A stretch of 64,000 bases of DNA from Bordetella parapertussis (GTDB taxonomy: Bacteria; Pseudomonadota; Gammaproteobacteria; Burkholderiales; Burkholderiaceae_C). Made by a program: the position numbers and the translations under genes. Location: contig CAMBSK010000002.1 in NCBI GenBank assembly GCA_945870575.1, positions 1 through 64,000 of the forward strand, read 5' to 3'. Position 1 is the stretch's first letter. Every line of letters starts with the position of its first letter. The notes beneath the pieces were generated by a model. That model saw only the letters and a program-made list of their open reading frames with translations, did not search any database and was not told where the DNA came from. Below, in pieces: positions 46,853 to 58,929 of the stretch.

Positions 46853-46870
46853 TGTCAATCTAAGTTGACG
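46853..46870. promoter_or_regulatory. Near-consensus PpsR box upstream of bchG
   Basis: TGTCAATCTAAGTTGACG fits TGT-N12-ACG, one base from the ideal. It lies between bchG and ppsR, and a second dyad TGACA-N8-TGTCA overlaps its left end in the inverse arrangement. It may control bchGP and respond to the ppsR product made next door. Confidence 0.6.
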
Positions 46871-46891
46871 CTTTTTGACGGCGCCAAGGGT

Positions 46892-48274
46892 TTACTCTGA
46901 GTCGATTTCAGAGACTATGCCGTACCTGTGCAATTTGACATAAAGACTTTGGCGCGACAAACCCAGCATTTCGGCGGCAGATGCTCGGTTGTTGTGGGTC
47001 AATTCCAGGGCCGCCTGAATACACATGCGCTCAATCATGGTGCTGGTTTCACCGACGATGTCCTTCATCGGCATGCGCCCGACCAGCTGCGACAACTGCT
47101 CGACTGAATCGGCCATGCCGGAGGTGGCGGATTTGTGCACGCTGCGACCGACCTGAATGTCGCGGATGAAAAAACCATAAGTCGGCTGATCGCCGCTCAA
47201 AGTAACCCCGGCCACATCGACCGGCATGAGCACGCCGACCGAGCTGCGCAGTTCGGTTGCAAACCCGCGCAATATGCCGGATTGGCGCAGGTTGTTCAGC
47301 AGCACACCCAAATCGACTGCGCCGCGCGCCATGAAATCTTCCAGATTTTTTTCTATCAATTGACCTGTGGCGCTGAGGCCCAGCATGCTGCAAATCTCTG
47401 CATTGGCAGCCAGTACAGAGCCGCTGCGATCGGTCACGACAAAGCCTATGGGCGCATTTTCTAGCGCATGCTGGAACCACTCGCCGTCGGCTTCGGACGA
47501 CTGCGCATTGAGAGAGACTGCGGCAGCCTGCATACGCAACAAAAATTGCTGCCCGCCTTCCTGCATAAACACAGAGGCATGCAATTGACAATCCTGATCG
47601 GCTTTCAGGCTACGAACACGTGCGCTTTCCATGCGGCCTGAAGCTTGTGCAGCTCGCAGCAAGGATTCAAGTGCATCGCGTGACGCAGGTTCAAAGCATT
47701 GAACAATATCTGCACCCGGCAAACGCTTGACGTTGTCTTTGAACACCAGTTGCGCCGATTGGTTGGCTTCCATCACCCGGCGCTGCGCCACATCGACGAC
47801 CAGCACAGGGTCTGTGACCGTCTCGAACAACAAGCGGTAACGCGCTTCCATGTGACGCAAACGAAGGTAATCCCGCTCCATAGACTGGTGCGATTCGACC
47901 AGCCGTCGCTGCATTTGAGACACGCCGCTCAAATCCCGACCGAATACCCAGAACTGATTCGAGTCGGCCTGAGGAACGGCCAGCAACTGCAAGGGCACAT
48001 CGACTTCCCCGACAGTCAGATTCACGTGCCGCCAGGCGCTGACAGCATTTTTTTCCGGCTTGACCAGTAAATTTCGCAATTTGTCTTGGCTATCGAGGGT
48101 GGCTTGCGAAGACAGGGTTTTGCCCTGCCAGTCCTTAAGGTTTAAGCGCTGCAATTCTTTGCCTGAAGCCGTGATGTCAAGTACCACGCCCTCGGCACTC
48201 AAGACGATGATGACATCCGACAAAGTCAGCAACAGACTTTCAATTTGGTCTGAGGGTAATGAAAAAATATTCAC
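46892..48274 (-). CDS. ppsR: Redox/light repressor PpsR (CrtJ)
   Basis: Encodes 460 residues. Three PAS-type regions (about 10-125, 145-260 and 270-375) precede a Fis-type helix-turn-helix (ASAAEMLGLSRQSLYVKLHRYG, about 430-452). A Cys just before this helix (ERMCIQAAL) is at the place of the redox-active Cys described for PpsR/CrtJ. PpsR binds TGT-N12-ACA sites and represses photosynthesis genes under oxygen; several such sites are in the window. Confidence 0.93.
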   Translation of the reverse strand: MNIFSLPSDQIESLLLTLSDVIIVLSAEGVVLDITASGKELQRLNLKDWQGKTLSSQATLDSQDKLRNLLVKPEKNAVSAWRHVNLTVGEVDVPLQLLAVPQADSNQFWVFGRDLSGVSQMQRRLVESHQSMERDYLRLRHMEARYRLLFETVTDPVLVVDVAQRRVMEANQSAQLVFKDNVKRLPGADIVQCFEPASRDALESLLRAAQASGRMESARVRSLKADQDCQLHASVFMQEGGQQFLLRMQAAAVSLNAQSSEADGEWFQHALENAPIGFVVTDRSGSVLAANAEICSMLGLSATGQLIEKNLEDFMARGAVDLGVLLNNLRQSGILRGFATELRSSVGVLMPVDVAGVTLSGDQPTYGFFIRDIQVGRSVHKSATSGMADSVEQLSQLVGRMPMKDIVGETSTMIERMCIQAALELTHNNRASAAEMLGLSRQSLYVKLHRYGIVSEIDSE

Positions 48275-48398
48275 TTTAAGGGTAATTCACGGGTAATGTA
48301 TTAAAGGGGAAAGACCCCCGCCTAACTTGTAAAAATTCAAATATTTCCCAATTCAACTTCATTCTAACCGCCATTTCATGACAGATTGACACTTTTCA

Positions 48399-49199
48399 TT
48401 ATCGCGTCATCCTGACAGCTGAGGCCAATTGATTTTTTTGAATATGTTGAATAGCCTGATTTTGCGCCTGGTCTGCATGCAAACAGCCGAAATCTGCGTC
48501 CAATGTCTCAACCAAATCTTCGCGCGAACGCAGCAAAGAACCGCCAACCATGATTTGTACTTTCGGATTGCTGCATTTTTGTCTTAAGCGGGCGATGAGC
48601 TTTTTCGTATCGGGAATCTGCTTGTCTTCTGACAGAGACACACCGATCAAATCCACCCATTCCGAGCGGACAGCGCTGAACATGTCCTCCGCAGCGAACT
48701 GGTTGGTGCTGAACACATGCCAGCCATAACGCCTGAAATACTGAGACAAGATAAGCAAGCCGAGTGAATGGTGAGAGCCCGCTGGCTTAACCAGCAAAGC
48801 ATTGAGCTGGCTGCCGGTTTTTTGCTGGCTGTAGCCCATGACAAAATCTGCACTCAGCCCGTAAATCAGTTGTTCCAAGCAGAAAATGCCTTGGGTGACT
48901 TGGATAAAGTCGATGTCATCGTCATACCACCAGTCGTGAAAAAGCCTGGCGGCATGAGGAATGGCATCCAGGTAAAGGCTTTCAATGTCGTGACCCTCGG
49001 CCAGCATGGTTTTGACATAAATCTCTGGCAAAGAGGCATTGGTCGACACACAGGCTTTGCCTAACTCTTCGCTGTGAGCAGATGTAAAAGGGATTTTTTC
49101 GTAAACCCTGGAGGTCGTATCAAGCAATTTAGGAATGACGTGGGTCACCAAGGCCTGGTGAAGAGGTCGCTTGATATCCGAATTGATAGAGAGTTCCAC
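48399..49199 (-). CDS. PpaA/AerR-type cobalamin-binding antirepressor
   Basis: From a GTG at 49199 it encodes 266 residues; the open frame goes back to an ATG at 49331. I favour the shorter form because the family N-terminus (LHQALVTHVIPKLLDT) begins just after it and because the extra 44 codons are made of PpsR-box DNA. The C-terminal part (about 120-260) is a B12-binding fold, with SLGLLILSQYFRRYGWHVF and VDLIGVSLSED. Such proteins, next to ppsR, relieve PpsR repression in response to light or B12. Confidence 0.8.
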   Translation of the reverse strand: MELSINSDIKRPLHQALVTHVIPKLLDTTSRVYEKIPFTSAHSEELGKACVSTNASLPEIYVKTMLAEGHDIESLYLDAIPHAARLFHDWWYDDDIDFIQVTQGIFCLEQLIYGLSADFVMGYSQQKTGSQLNALLVKPAGSHHSLGLLILSQYFRRYGWHVFSTNQFAAEDMFSAVRSEWVDLIGVSLSEDKQIPDTKKLIARLRQKCSNPKVQIMVGGSLLRSREDLVETLDADFGCLHADQAQNQAIQHIQKNQLASAVRMTR

Positions 49200-49249
49200 T
49201 TGAGCTCTTTTCTCAGGCCTAAGCCGACAGAAATTGATAACTCCCCAAG

Positions 49250-49267
49250 TGTCATGGTTTTTAGACA
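49250..49267. promoter_or_regulatory. PpsR box (distal) between ppaA and bchF
   Basis: TGTCATGGTTTTTAGACA fits TGT-N12-ACA exactly. It is 28 bases from the next box at 49295 and lies upstream of both divergent genes if ppaA starts at 49199. Confidence 0.65.
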
Positions 49268-49294
49268 CTTCAAACCTAGGGAAAACCCCGTATG

Positions 49295-49328
49295 TGTCAT
49301 CTTTAAATAACGTCAATTTAGGTTGACA
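49295..49328. promoter_or_regulatory. Two abutting PpsR boxes at the bchF promoter
   Basis: TGT-N12-ACG (49295-49312) and CGT-N12-ACA (49311-49328) share the central CG, giving the compound TGT-N12-ACGT-N12-ACA. Each half has one imperfect end. The right half covers the -35 hexamer of the bchF promoter, as expected for a repressor. Confidence 0.65.
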
Positions 49329-49351
49329 CATTCTGCTTCTGACTCTAAAGT
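49323..49351 (+). promoter_or_regulatory. Sigma-70-type promoter of the bchF operon
   Basis: TTGACA (49323-49328) and TAAAGT (49346-49351) are 17 bases apart, 30 bases before the bchF ATG. The -35 element lies inside a PpsR box. Confidence 0.6.
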
Positions 49352-49380
49352 CAATTCATGGACTCCAACTGCTTTTTGCC

Positions 49381-51176
<1,796 letters not shown>

Positions 51177-51188
51177 GGTAAAAAAGAC

Positions 51189-52784
51189 ATGCAACTCACA
51201 CTCTGGACATACGAAGGACCGCCGCACGTAGGCGCCATGCGTGTGGCCACAGCTATGCAAGATGTGCATTACGTGTTGCACGCGCCGCAGGGCGACACCT
51301 ATGCCGATTTGCTGTTCACCATGATCGAGCGCTTGCCGCGCCGCCCGCCAGTCACTTACACCACGTTCCAGGCGCGCGACTTGGGCGGCGACACCGCCCA
51401 GTTGTTCAAAGACGCAGCCCGCGAAGCACATGCGCGTTTCAAACCGAACGCCATGCTGGTTGGTGCCTCATGCACAGCTGAGCTGATTCAAGACGACCCC
51501 GGTGGTCTGGCGCTGGCGCTGAACCTGCCCATACCTGTAGTGGCGCTCGAGTTGCCCGCTTACCAGCGCAAGGAAAACTGGGGCGCATCCGAAACTTTCT
51601 ACCATCTGGTGCGCGCCTTGGTGCCTGCCGGTCACAGCCGCACGCCTCTCGAAGGTCGTCAAGCAGTTTGCAATATTTTGGGCCCGACAGCGCTGGGTTT
51701 TAGACACCGTGACGATGTCAAAGAAATCCGTGGTTTGCTTGAAGAACTCGGCATCAAAGTCAATGTGGTGGCACCTTTGAATGCTTGCGTGGCAGACATT
51801 CGTCGCTTGCCTGAAGCCGATTTCAATGTGGTGCTTTACCCCGAACTCGGTCGCACCGCCGCGCAATGGTTGCAACGCAGTTGCGGCCAACCGTTCACCC
51901 AATGCATTCCGTATGGTGTCAACGGTACGCTGGACTTCATCGCCGAAGTGCAGCAACTCGCCGGTGCGGCAGATCCGGCGCAAACCCGCGAAGCCTTCAT
52001 GCAATCTTCACGCGCACGCTGGTATGCCAAGTCGGTGGACTCAACTTACCTCACCGGCAAACGTGTGTTTGTGTTCGGTGACGCCACCCATGTCATCGCA
52101 GCCGCGCGAGTGGCCCAAACTGAAATGGGTTTTGAAGTGGTGGGACTGGGCACATACAGCCGCGAATTCGCTCGCGAAGTGCGTGACGCCGCCAAGTTGT
52201 ACGGCGTGGAAGCCTTGATCACCGACGACTATCTGGAAGTGGAAGACCAGGTCAAAGCCTTGCAGCCCGAGTTGCTGCTGGGCACGCAAATGGAGCGCCA
52301 TATCGCCAAGCGCTTAGGCATTCCCTGCACCGTCATTTCCGCACCCATGCACGTGCAGGACTTCCCTGCCCGCTACGCGCCGCAAATGGGTTTTGAAGGT
52401 GCGAATGTCTTGTTCGACACCTGGGTGCATCCGCTGATGATGGGCTTGGAAGAACACTTGCTGGGCATGTTCCGCGAAGACTTCGAGTTCCATGACGGCG
52501 CTGCACCCTCTCACCTGGGCTCAGGGCATGGGGCACCTGCCAAAGCGGCAGTGCTTGCACAGCAAGCCGAACACATTCATGTGGCTCAAGATGCCGCAAC
52601 TGCAAGCGGCGCGACTGTCGACATCACCGGCTGGGCACCCGAAGCCGAAAAGGAATTGAAAAAAATCCCGTTTTTTGTCCGCAGCAAAGCCCGCCGCAAT
52701 ACCGAGTTGTACGCACGCGAACGCGGTGTGTCGCACATCACAGTCGAAACCATGTACGAAGCCAAGGCCCATTTCAGCCGATGA
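51189..52784 (+). CDS. bchB: Dark-operative protochlorophyllide reductase subunit B (BchB)
   Basis: Encodes 531 residues. It starts [20 protein letters not shown], as in the family, with [18 protein letters not shown] and the C-terminal [20 protein letters not shown] region. It supplies a subunit of the catalytic NB complex. It is 12 bases after bchN. Confidence 0.96.
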   Translation: MQLTLWTYEGPPHVGAMRVATAMQDVHYVLHAPQGDTYADLLFTMIERLPRRPPVTYTTFQARDLGGDTAQLFKDAAREAHARFKPNAMLVGASCTAELIQDDPGGLALALNLPIPVVALELPAYQRKENWGASETFYHLVRALVPAGHSRTPLEGRQAVCNILGPTALGFRHRDDVKEIRGLLEELGIKVNVVAPLNACVADIRRLPEADFNVVLYPELGRTAAQWLQRSCGQPFTQCIPYGVNGTLDFIAEVQQLAGAADPAQTREAFMQSSRARWYAKSVDSTYLTGKRVFVFGDATHVIAAARVAQTEMGFEVVGLGTYSREFAREVRDAAKLYGVEALITDDYLEVEDQVKALQPELLLGTQMERHIAKRLGIPCTVISAPMHVQDFPARYAPQMGFEGANVLFDTWVHPLMMGLEEHLLGMFREDFEFHDGAAPSHLGSGHGAPAKAAVLAQQAEHIHVAQDAATASGATVDITGWAPEAEKELKKIPFFVRSKARRNTELYARERGVSHITVETMYEAKAHFSR

Positions 52785-53717
<933 letters not shown>

Positions 53718-53718
53718 A

Positions 53719-54444
53719 ATGAACCACGCCAGTTATGTCGAGCGACGCGGCCAGATCGAAACTTATTTCGATCGCACAGCCGCCAAGGCCTGGGAGGTAC
53801 TGACCTCCAACGCGCCGGTCGGACGCATTCGCGCCACCGTGCGCCGGGGCCGTGATCAGATGCGACACACTTTGTTGTCCTGGTTGCCCGAGGACATGAC
53901 CGGCTTGCGTTTGCTGGATGCCGGTTGCGGCACCGGCGCGCTGGCGCAAGAAGCCATGAAGCGCGGCGCGCATGTGGTGGCCATCGATTTGTCACCCACG
54001 CTGGTGAACCTGGCTCGCGAAAGACATGCCCATGACGTGTTGACACAACCGGCTCTCAGCGCCAAAGGCGGCAGCATCACGTTTTTGGCAGGTGACATGT
54101 TGTCTGCCGAGCACGGTGAATTCGATCACGTGGTCTGCATGGATTCACTCATCCACTACGACACCCAAGACATCGCCAACGCCTTCGAGTCGCTCAGCAA
54201 GCGCACCAAGCATTCCATTTTGTTCACGTTCGCGCCGCATTCACCTTTGCTCGCAACCATGCACGCCATGGGGCGCTTGTTTCCGCGCACCGACCGCTCG
54301 CCGCAATTGGCACCGGTTCGCCAATCGACTTTGCATGTCTACATTGAACGCGCGGTACGGCCGCAAGGCTGGCGCCCCAAACGCATGCAACGCATCTCCA
54401 GCGGTTTTTACACATCTCAAGCTTGGGAATGGGTACAAACATGA
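53719..54444 (+). CDS. bchM: Magnesium protoporphyrin IX methyltransferase BchM
   Basis: Encodes 241 residues from the ATG at 53719, one base after the bchL stop. The SAM motif LLDAGCGTGALAQEA and VCMDSLIHYDT are family features, and VQRISSGFY-type C-terminal sequence follows. It methylates the C13 propionate. The stop overlaps the lhaA start. Confidence 0.94.
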   Translation: MNHASYVERRGQIETYFDRTAAKAWEVLTSNAPVGRIRATVRRGRDQMRHTLLSWLPEDMTGLRLLDAGCGTGALAQEAMKRGAHVVAIDLSPTLVNLARERHAHDVLTQPALSAKGGSITFLAGDMLSAEHGEFDHVVCMDSLIHYDTQDIANAFESLSKRTKHSILFTFAPHSPLLATMHAMGRLFPRTDRSPQLAPVRQSTLHVYIERAVRPQGWRPKRMQRISSGFYTSQAWEWVQT

Positions 54445-55865
54445 ACTTCAAAATGCGCCCACCGGTATGGATGCAATCTATCATGATGCAGTATGTGCCG
54501 TTTGCAGATGCGGCCTCGCCGGATCTGCCGCTGGCGCGCTTGTTTCGACTCGCTTTATTTCAGTTGTCGGTGGGCATGGCCATGGCTTTGCTGGTGGGCA
54601 CCCTCAACCGTGTGATGATCATTGAATTGCAAGTTCCCGCTTGGTGGGTGGCCTTATCGGTGGCCTTGCCCTTGGTGTTTGCGCCACTGCGCGCCATGAT
54701 CGGTTATCGCAGCGATACACATCCCTCTGCATTGGGCCTGCGCCGTATTCCGTATATGTGGATGGGCACCATCTTGATGTTCGGCGGTTTGGCCATCATG
54801 CCGTTTGCATTGCTCGGGCTGTCAGAGCCCCGCGAAGGCTATTTGTGGGTGATTCGTTTTGGCGCGGCCATGGCATTTTTGTGTGTCGGTGCCGGTATGC
54901 AAATCACCCAAACCGCCGGCTTGGCGTTGGCATCTGATGTGTCACCCGCTGACAAACGCCCGCGTGTGGTGGCTTTGATGTATGCCATGCAATTGCTGGG
55001 TTTGATCGTCGGCAGCGCAGCACTCAGTTTGTTGCTCAGTGATTTCTCGCCACAAAAACTCATTCAAGTGGTGCAGGGTTGCGCAGTGTTGGTGGCGGCG
55101 CTCAACCTGCTGTCGTTTTGGAAACAGGAAGCACGCAGCAGCAAACGCGGCAAACGCGAGCCTGACGGTTTTTCTCACAACTGGCGTCAACTGATGGCAA
55201 TTCCCAAAATGCGCCGTTTTTTATGGACTGTCGGTCTGGGTACTGCTGCTTTCAGCATGCAAGACATCGTGCTTGAACCTTACGGCGCACAAGTGCTGGG
55301 CTTGGATGTCAGCCTCACCAGTGCCTTGACCGCCATGACCTCGGCCGGCGCGTTGCTGGCGTTTGCCTTGTCAGCCCGCTTCATGTCTCGCGGCATGGAT
55401 GCTTGTCGACTGGCTGCCGTTGGCGCTCTCATCGGTTTGCCGGCTTTCGCTTGTGTGATTTTTTCCGCCCCGTTGCAATCGACCGTTCTGTTTCAAGCAG
55501 GGGCCACATTGATCGGTTTCGGCAGCGGCTTGTTTTCTGTGGGCATGCTGCTGACAGCCATGGCCATGACTGACAAGGTGCACGCCGGTATGGTCTTAGG
55601 TGCCTGGGGTGCGGTTCAGGCCACTGCATCCGGATTGGCCATGGCTGCGGGTGGTGTTACCCGCGACCTGATTGGCAATATGGCCGAACAAGGAATGCTG
55701 GGTGAGGCGCTGGTCTCACCTGTCACCGGTTACAGCGTGGTGTTTCATATTGAGATGTACATGTTGTTTTGTGTGTTGATCGCCTTGGGTCCATTGGTGA
55801 GTCGCAAGCGACAAGCCAATGTCTCCAAGGACACTCGCTTTGGTTTGGCTGAACTGCCGGGCTGA
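54441..55865 (+). CDS. lhaA: Light-harvesting assembly factor LhaA/PucC family
   Basis: Encodes 474 residues with about twelve membrane helices of the PucC/LhaA family. TLNRVMIIELQVPAWWVA, PLRAMIGYRSDTHPSALG and RIPYMWMGT are conserved. The position between bchM and puhA is that of LhaA (orf428), which helps assemble LH1. An upstream TTG at 54423 is not needed. Confidence 0.92.
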   Translation: MNFKMRPPVWMQSIMMQYVPFADAASPDLPLARLFRLALFQLSVGMAMALLVGTLNRVMIIELQVPAWWVALSVALPLVFAPLRAMIGYRSDTHPSALGLRRIPYMWMGTILMFGGLAIMPFALLGLSEPREGYLWVIRFGAAMAFLCVGAGMQITQTAGLALASDVSPADKRPRVVALMYAMQLLGLIVGSAALSLLLSDFSPQKLIQVVQGCAVLVAALNLLSFWKQEARSSKRGKREPDGFSHNWRQLMAIPKMRRFLWTVGLGTAAFSMQDIVLEPYGAQVLGLDVSLTSALTAMTSAGALLAFALSARFMSRGMDACRLAAVGALIGLPAFACVIFSAPLQSTVLFQAGATLIGFGSGLFSVGMLLTAMAMTDKVHAGMVLGAWGAVQATASGLAMAAGGVTRDLIGNMAEQGMLGEALVSPVTGYSVVFHIEMYMLFCVLIALGPLVSRKRQANVSKDTRFGLAELPG

Positions 55866-55892
55866 ATATTTTTTGCGCTATCAAAAAGGAGA

Positions 55893-56660
55893 ATGAGCAT
55901 GGAAACTGGTGCTATCACCCAATATGTGGACGTCGCCCAAATCGTCCTCTATATGTTTTGGATTTTCTTTGCTGGCCTGATTTATTACCTTGTCCGCGAA
56001 GGCCACCGCGAAGGTTATCCGATGGACAACGGCCACCTAGAAGGCGGACCGGTACAAATCGGCTGGCCCGTGCCCGAGCCCAAGGTATACAAGATGGCGG
56101 ATGGTCGTGAATTTTTGGCCCCCGATGTCAACCGCGTAGACGGCAGCTATACCGCCCAACCCACGCATGGCTGGCTTGGCGCTCCTCTGGAACCTGTGGG
56201 TGACCCGTTGCTGGCCGGCATCGGACCAGGCGCATGGGCTGCACGCGCTGATGAACCCGACCTCTACCACGGTGGTGATGTCAAGATTGTTCCATTACGC
56301 ATTGCTGCTGACCATGGCGTCATGTCCCCTGACATCGACCCGCGCGGCTTACCGGTCTACGGCTTGGATCGCTATGAGGCAGGTCATGTCAAAGACCTGT
56401 GGGTAGACCGTTGCGAGATGATGTTTCGCTACCTCGAAGTGTCTTTGCACTCAGGCGGCACCGTGTTGTTGCCCATGACCTTTTCGCGCATCAACCGCCG
56501 TGGCGTGCATGTGTCTTCTATCCTTGCCTCGCAATTCGCCAATGTGCCGAAAACCAAAAGCGACAGCCAGATCACGCTGTTGGAAGAAGAAAAAATCACC
56601 GCTTATTACGGTGCAGGCACTTTGTACGCCATGCCGGAACGTCAGGAGCCATTGTTTTGA
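55893..56660 (+). CDS. puhA: Photosynthetic reaction centre subunit H (PuhA)
   Basis: Encodes 255 residues. One membrane helix (about 12-32) precedes YYLVREGHREGYPM and a PRC-barrel cytoplasmic domain with KIVPLRIAADHGVMSPDIDPRG. It caps the L/M core, whose genes lie elsewhere. GGAG is five bases upstream of the ATG. Confidence 0.96.
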   Translation: MSMETGAITQYVDVAQIVLYMFWIFFAGLIYYLVREGHREGYPMDNGHLEGGPVQIGWPVPEPKVYKMADGREFLAPDVNRVDGSYTAQPTHGWLGAPLEPVGDPLLAGIGPGAWAARADEPDLYHGGDVKIVPLRIAADHGVMSPDIDPRGLPVYGLDRYEAGHVKDLWVDRCEMMFRYLEVSLHSGGTVLLPMTFSRINRRGVHVSSILASQFANVPKTKSDSQITLLEEEKITAYYGAGTLYAMPERQEPLF

Positions 56661-57331
56661 ACGTCAATCCGCACCACGAACACGAGTTCGAGGCAGCGCC
56701 CGGACTTCCTGAAGCCTTACCAGCTGGTGAGCGCTTGCTCTGGCAAGGCTCACCCGACTGGAAACAGCTGGCGCTGCATGTTTTTCGCGTGCGCACACTG
56801 GCAATTTATTTTTCGGTCATGATTGTTTTGCAAGCTGCTTATCTGTTGGGCGAGCCTCAGCCTAAGCTGCTTGTACCCTTGGCTACCAGCGTGGCGCTCA
56901 GCCTGACTGCTTTGGGATTGTTGACCTGGCTGGCTTGGCTGACGGCTCGCACAGCGCTGTACACACTGACCAGCAAGCGCGTGGTCATGCGCATAGGTAT
57001 TGTGTTGACACTCACCTTCAATCTTCCCTTGCGCATGGTGGCTGGTGCCAGCGTCAAACCCATGAAAGACGGGTTTGGTGACATCGCGCTCAAATTGGCC
57101 GGTGATGACCATATTGCCTGGCTCAATATATGGCCGCATGCCAAACCCTGGGCTTTGAAAAACCCCGAGCCCTGTATGCGCTTCATACCGGATGCCGTGC
57201 GTGTCGGCGAGCGTCTGTTGCAAGCCTGGCGCGAAGTCAACCCGTCCGTACCGGTCATGCTCGGCGACATCATCGATGAACAAGAACCTGTGAGCATGAG
57301 CAATAGCAGCACACAGGCGGTAACCGCATGA
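56657..57331 (+). CDS. puhB: Photosynthetic complex assembly protein PuhB (TTG start)
   Basis: Encodes 224 residues. No ATG is available near the family N-terminus (HEHEFEAAPGLPEALPAGERLLWQGSPDW), so the TTG at 56657, overlapping the puhA stop and preceded by AGGAG, is chosen. Three or so membrane helices are followed by a PH-like region (LTSKRVVMRIGIVL). It assists reaction-centre assembly. Confidence 0.9.
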   Translation: MNVNPHHEHEFEAAPGLPEALPAGERLLWQGSPDWKQLALHVFRVRTLAIYFSVMIVLQAAYLLGEPQPKLLVPLATSVALSLTALGLLTWLAWLTARTALYTLTSKRVVMRIGIVLTLTFNLPLRMVAGASVKPMKDGFGDIALKLAGDDHIAWLNIWPHAKPWALKNPEPCMRFIPDAVRVGERLLQAWREVNPSVPVMLGDIIDEQEPVSMSNSSTQAVTA

Positions 57332-57804
57332 ACCAGTCCATCTCCAACCAAAACCTGCCCGGACAACACGGTCTCACCGGTTGGATCTTTGTCGGTTTCT
57401 TGTGCAGCGTGTTGCTGGTCGTCGGATTTTTGCGCGGCCAAGGCATGATGACACCGCAGGACGATGCCGCCGTCAGTTGGCAATTGACACTGCGCTTTGA
57501 AGACCGCCCGAACGGTGACATTGCCGTGCTGGACGCCAATAGCCAAATGGAAATCGCCCGCTACCAAGGAGAGCAAGGGTTTGTGCGGGGCACGCTGCGC
57601 ACCTTGTCACGCGAACGCATGCGCCGTGGCATTGGCTCTGGCCCTGCGTTTGACCTCATCGGCCGCACCGATGGTCGCCTGACGCTGAACGACCCAGCGA
57701 CCGGCGTGCGCATCGATCTGGAGTCCTTTGGTCCGACCAATATGTCTGCATTTGCTAAATTGCAATTTCTCTCTAAACCTTCTCAGACCGCATCCCAGGA
57801 GTAA
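57328..57804 (+). CDS. puhC: Photosynthetic complex assembly protein PuhC
   Basis: Encodes 158 residues with one N-terminal helix (about 17-36) and a periplasmic domain that includes LRFEDRPNGDIAVLDA and GFVRGTLRTLSRERMRRGI, both characteristic. It overlaps puhB by four bases and stabilises LH1-RC assembly. Confidence 0.93.
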   Translation: MNQSISNQNLPGQHGLTGWIFVGFLCSVLLVVGFLRGQGMMTPQDDAAVSWQLTLRFEDRPNGDIAVLDANSQMEIARYQGEQGFVRGTLRTLSRERMRRGIGSGPAFDLIGRTDGRLTLNDPATGVRIDLESFGPTNMSAFAKLQFLSKPSQTASQE

Positions 57805-57807
57805 GCC

Positions 57808-58920
57808 ATGACCAACGCCGCCACATTAGATTTTGATCACGTTGAGTTGTTGATAGGCACGGTTGAGAACGCTGCTGATGCCAACGCCAAAGCGGTTCGC
57901 AACACCGTGCTCAGCCCGCGTTTTTACACCACCGACTTTGACGCCATGGACAAGTTGAATATCGAGTCAGTGCGCGCGGATTGGGACACCATGTTGAAGG
58001 AATATGAAGGCGACAACAATCACGATCACTTTCAGCGCGACGAAGCGTTTGCCGAAGAAGTGCGCGTACTCATGCCGCAGCTTTCGCCTGAAATGCGCCA
58101 AGAGTTTTTGGACTTTTTAATCAGCTCGCTCACCTCTGAATTTTCCGGCTGCATTTTGTACAACGAAGTTCGCAAGAATGTGAAAAACCCGGACATCAAA
58201 CAACTGATGACTTACATGGCACGCGATGAATCCCGCCACGCAGGTTTCATCAACCAGTCTTTGCGCGACTTTGACTTAGGGATAGATCTGGGCCAACTCA
58301 AGCGCACCAAGTCTTACACCTTCTTCAAACCTAAGTTCATTTTTTACGCGACTTATTTGTCAGAAAAAATCGGCTACGCGCGCTACATCACTATCTACCG
58401 CCAGCTTGAGAAAAACCCGGACAAGCGTTTTCACCCCATCTTCCGTTGGTTCGAACGCTGGTGCAATGACGAGTTCCGCCACGGCGAATCCTTTGCTTTG
58501 ATCATGCGTTCACAACCCGAGTTGTTACGCGGTGTGAATTTGTTGTGGATACGCTTTTTCATTTTGGCGGTGTATGCCACCATGTATGTGCGCGACCACA
58601 CACGCCCGCTGCTGCATGAAGCCATGGGCTTTGAATCCACCAACTATGACTACGAAGTGTTTCGCATCACTTCTGACATTGCACGGCAAGTCTTCCCCAT
58701 TGAAGTCGATATCGATCACCCGACCTTCCGCGCTTGCATGACGCGTCTGGTGGAGTTGTCCATTGCCAATGCCAAAGCCAAAGAGCGTGGCGGAGTGACC
58801 GGCTTGATCGGTCGCGCGGTCACTGCCGTTCAGGCGGCATTCACCTTTGGCCGTTTGTACATGCTGCCGGTCAAGAAAAACGAATTGCCCGCCAACATCC
58901 GTATGCAACCCACTTGGTAG
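57808..58920 (+). CDS. acsF: Aerobic magnesium-protoporphyrin IX monomethyl ester cyclase AcsF
   Basis: Encodes 370 residues. The diiron motifs DESRHAGF (about residue 140) and DEFRHGES (about 220) are intact, with [11 protein letters not shown] as a further Glu-bearing helix. It closes ring E using molecular oxygen, so pigment synthesis in this organism can run in air; no bchE is present here. Confidence 0.96.
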   Translation: MTNAATLDFDHVELLIGTVENAADANAKAVRNTVLSPRFYTTDFDAMDKLNIESVRADWDTMLKEYEGDNNHDHFQRDEAFAEEVRVLMPQLSPEMRQEFLDFLISSLTSEFSGCILYNEVRKNVKNPDIKQLMTYMARDESRHAGFINQSLRDFDLGIDLGQLKRTKSYTFFKPKFIFYATYLSEKIGYARYITIYRQLEKNPDKRFHPIFRWFERWCNDEFRHGESFALIMRSQPELLRGVNLLWIRFFILAVYATMYVRDHTRPLLHEAMGFESTNYDYEVFRITSDIARQVFPIEVDIDHPTFRACMTRLVELSIANAKAKERGGVTGLIGRAVTAVQAAFTFGRLYMLPVKKNELPANIRMQPTW

Positions 58921-58929
58921 GGTCTCTGA

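Noticed and set aside
48380..48397. PpsR box in the ppsR-ppaA gap (TGTCAATCTGTCATG on the minus strand)
   Set aside because: The right half is AAA instead of ACA, so only a half-site is present.
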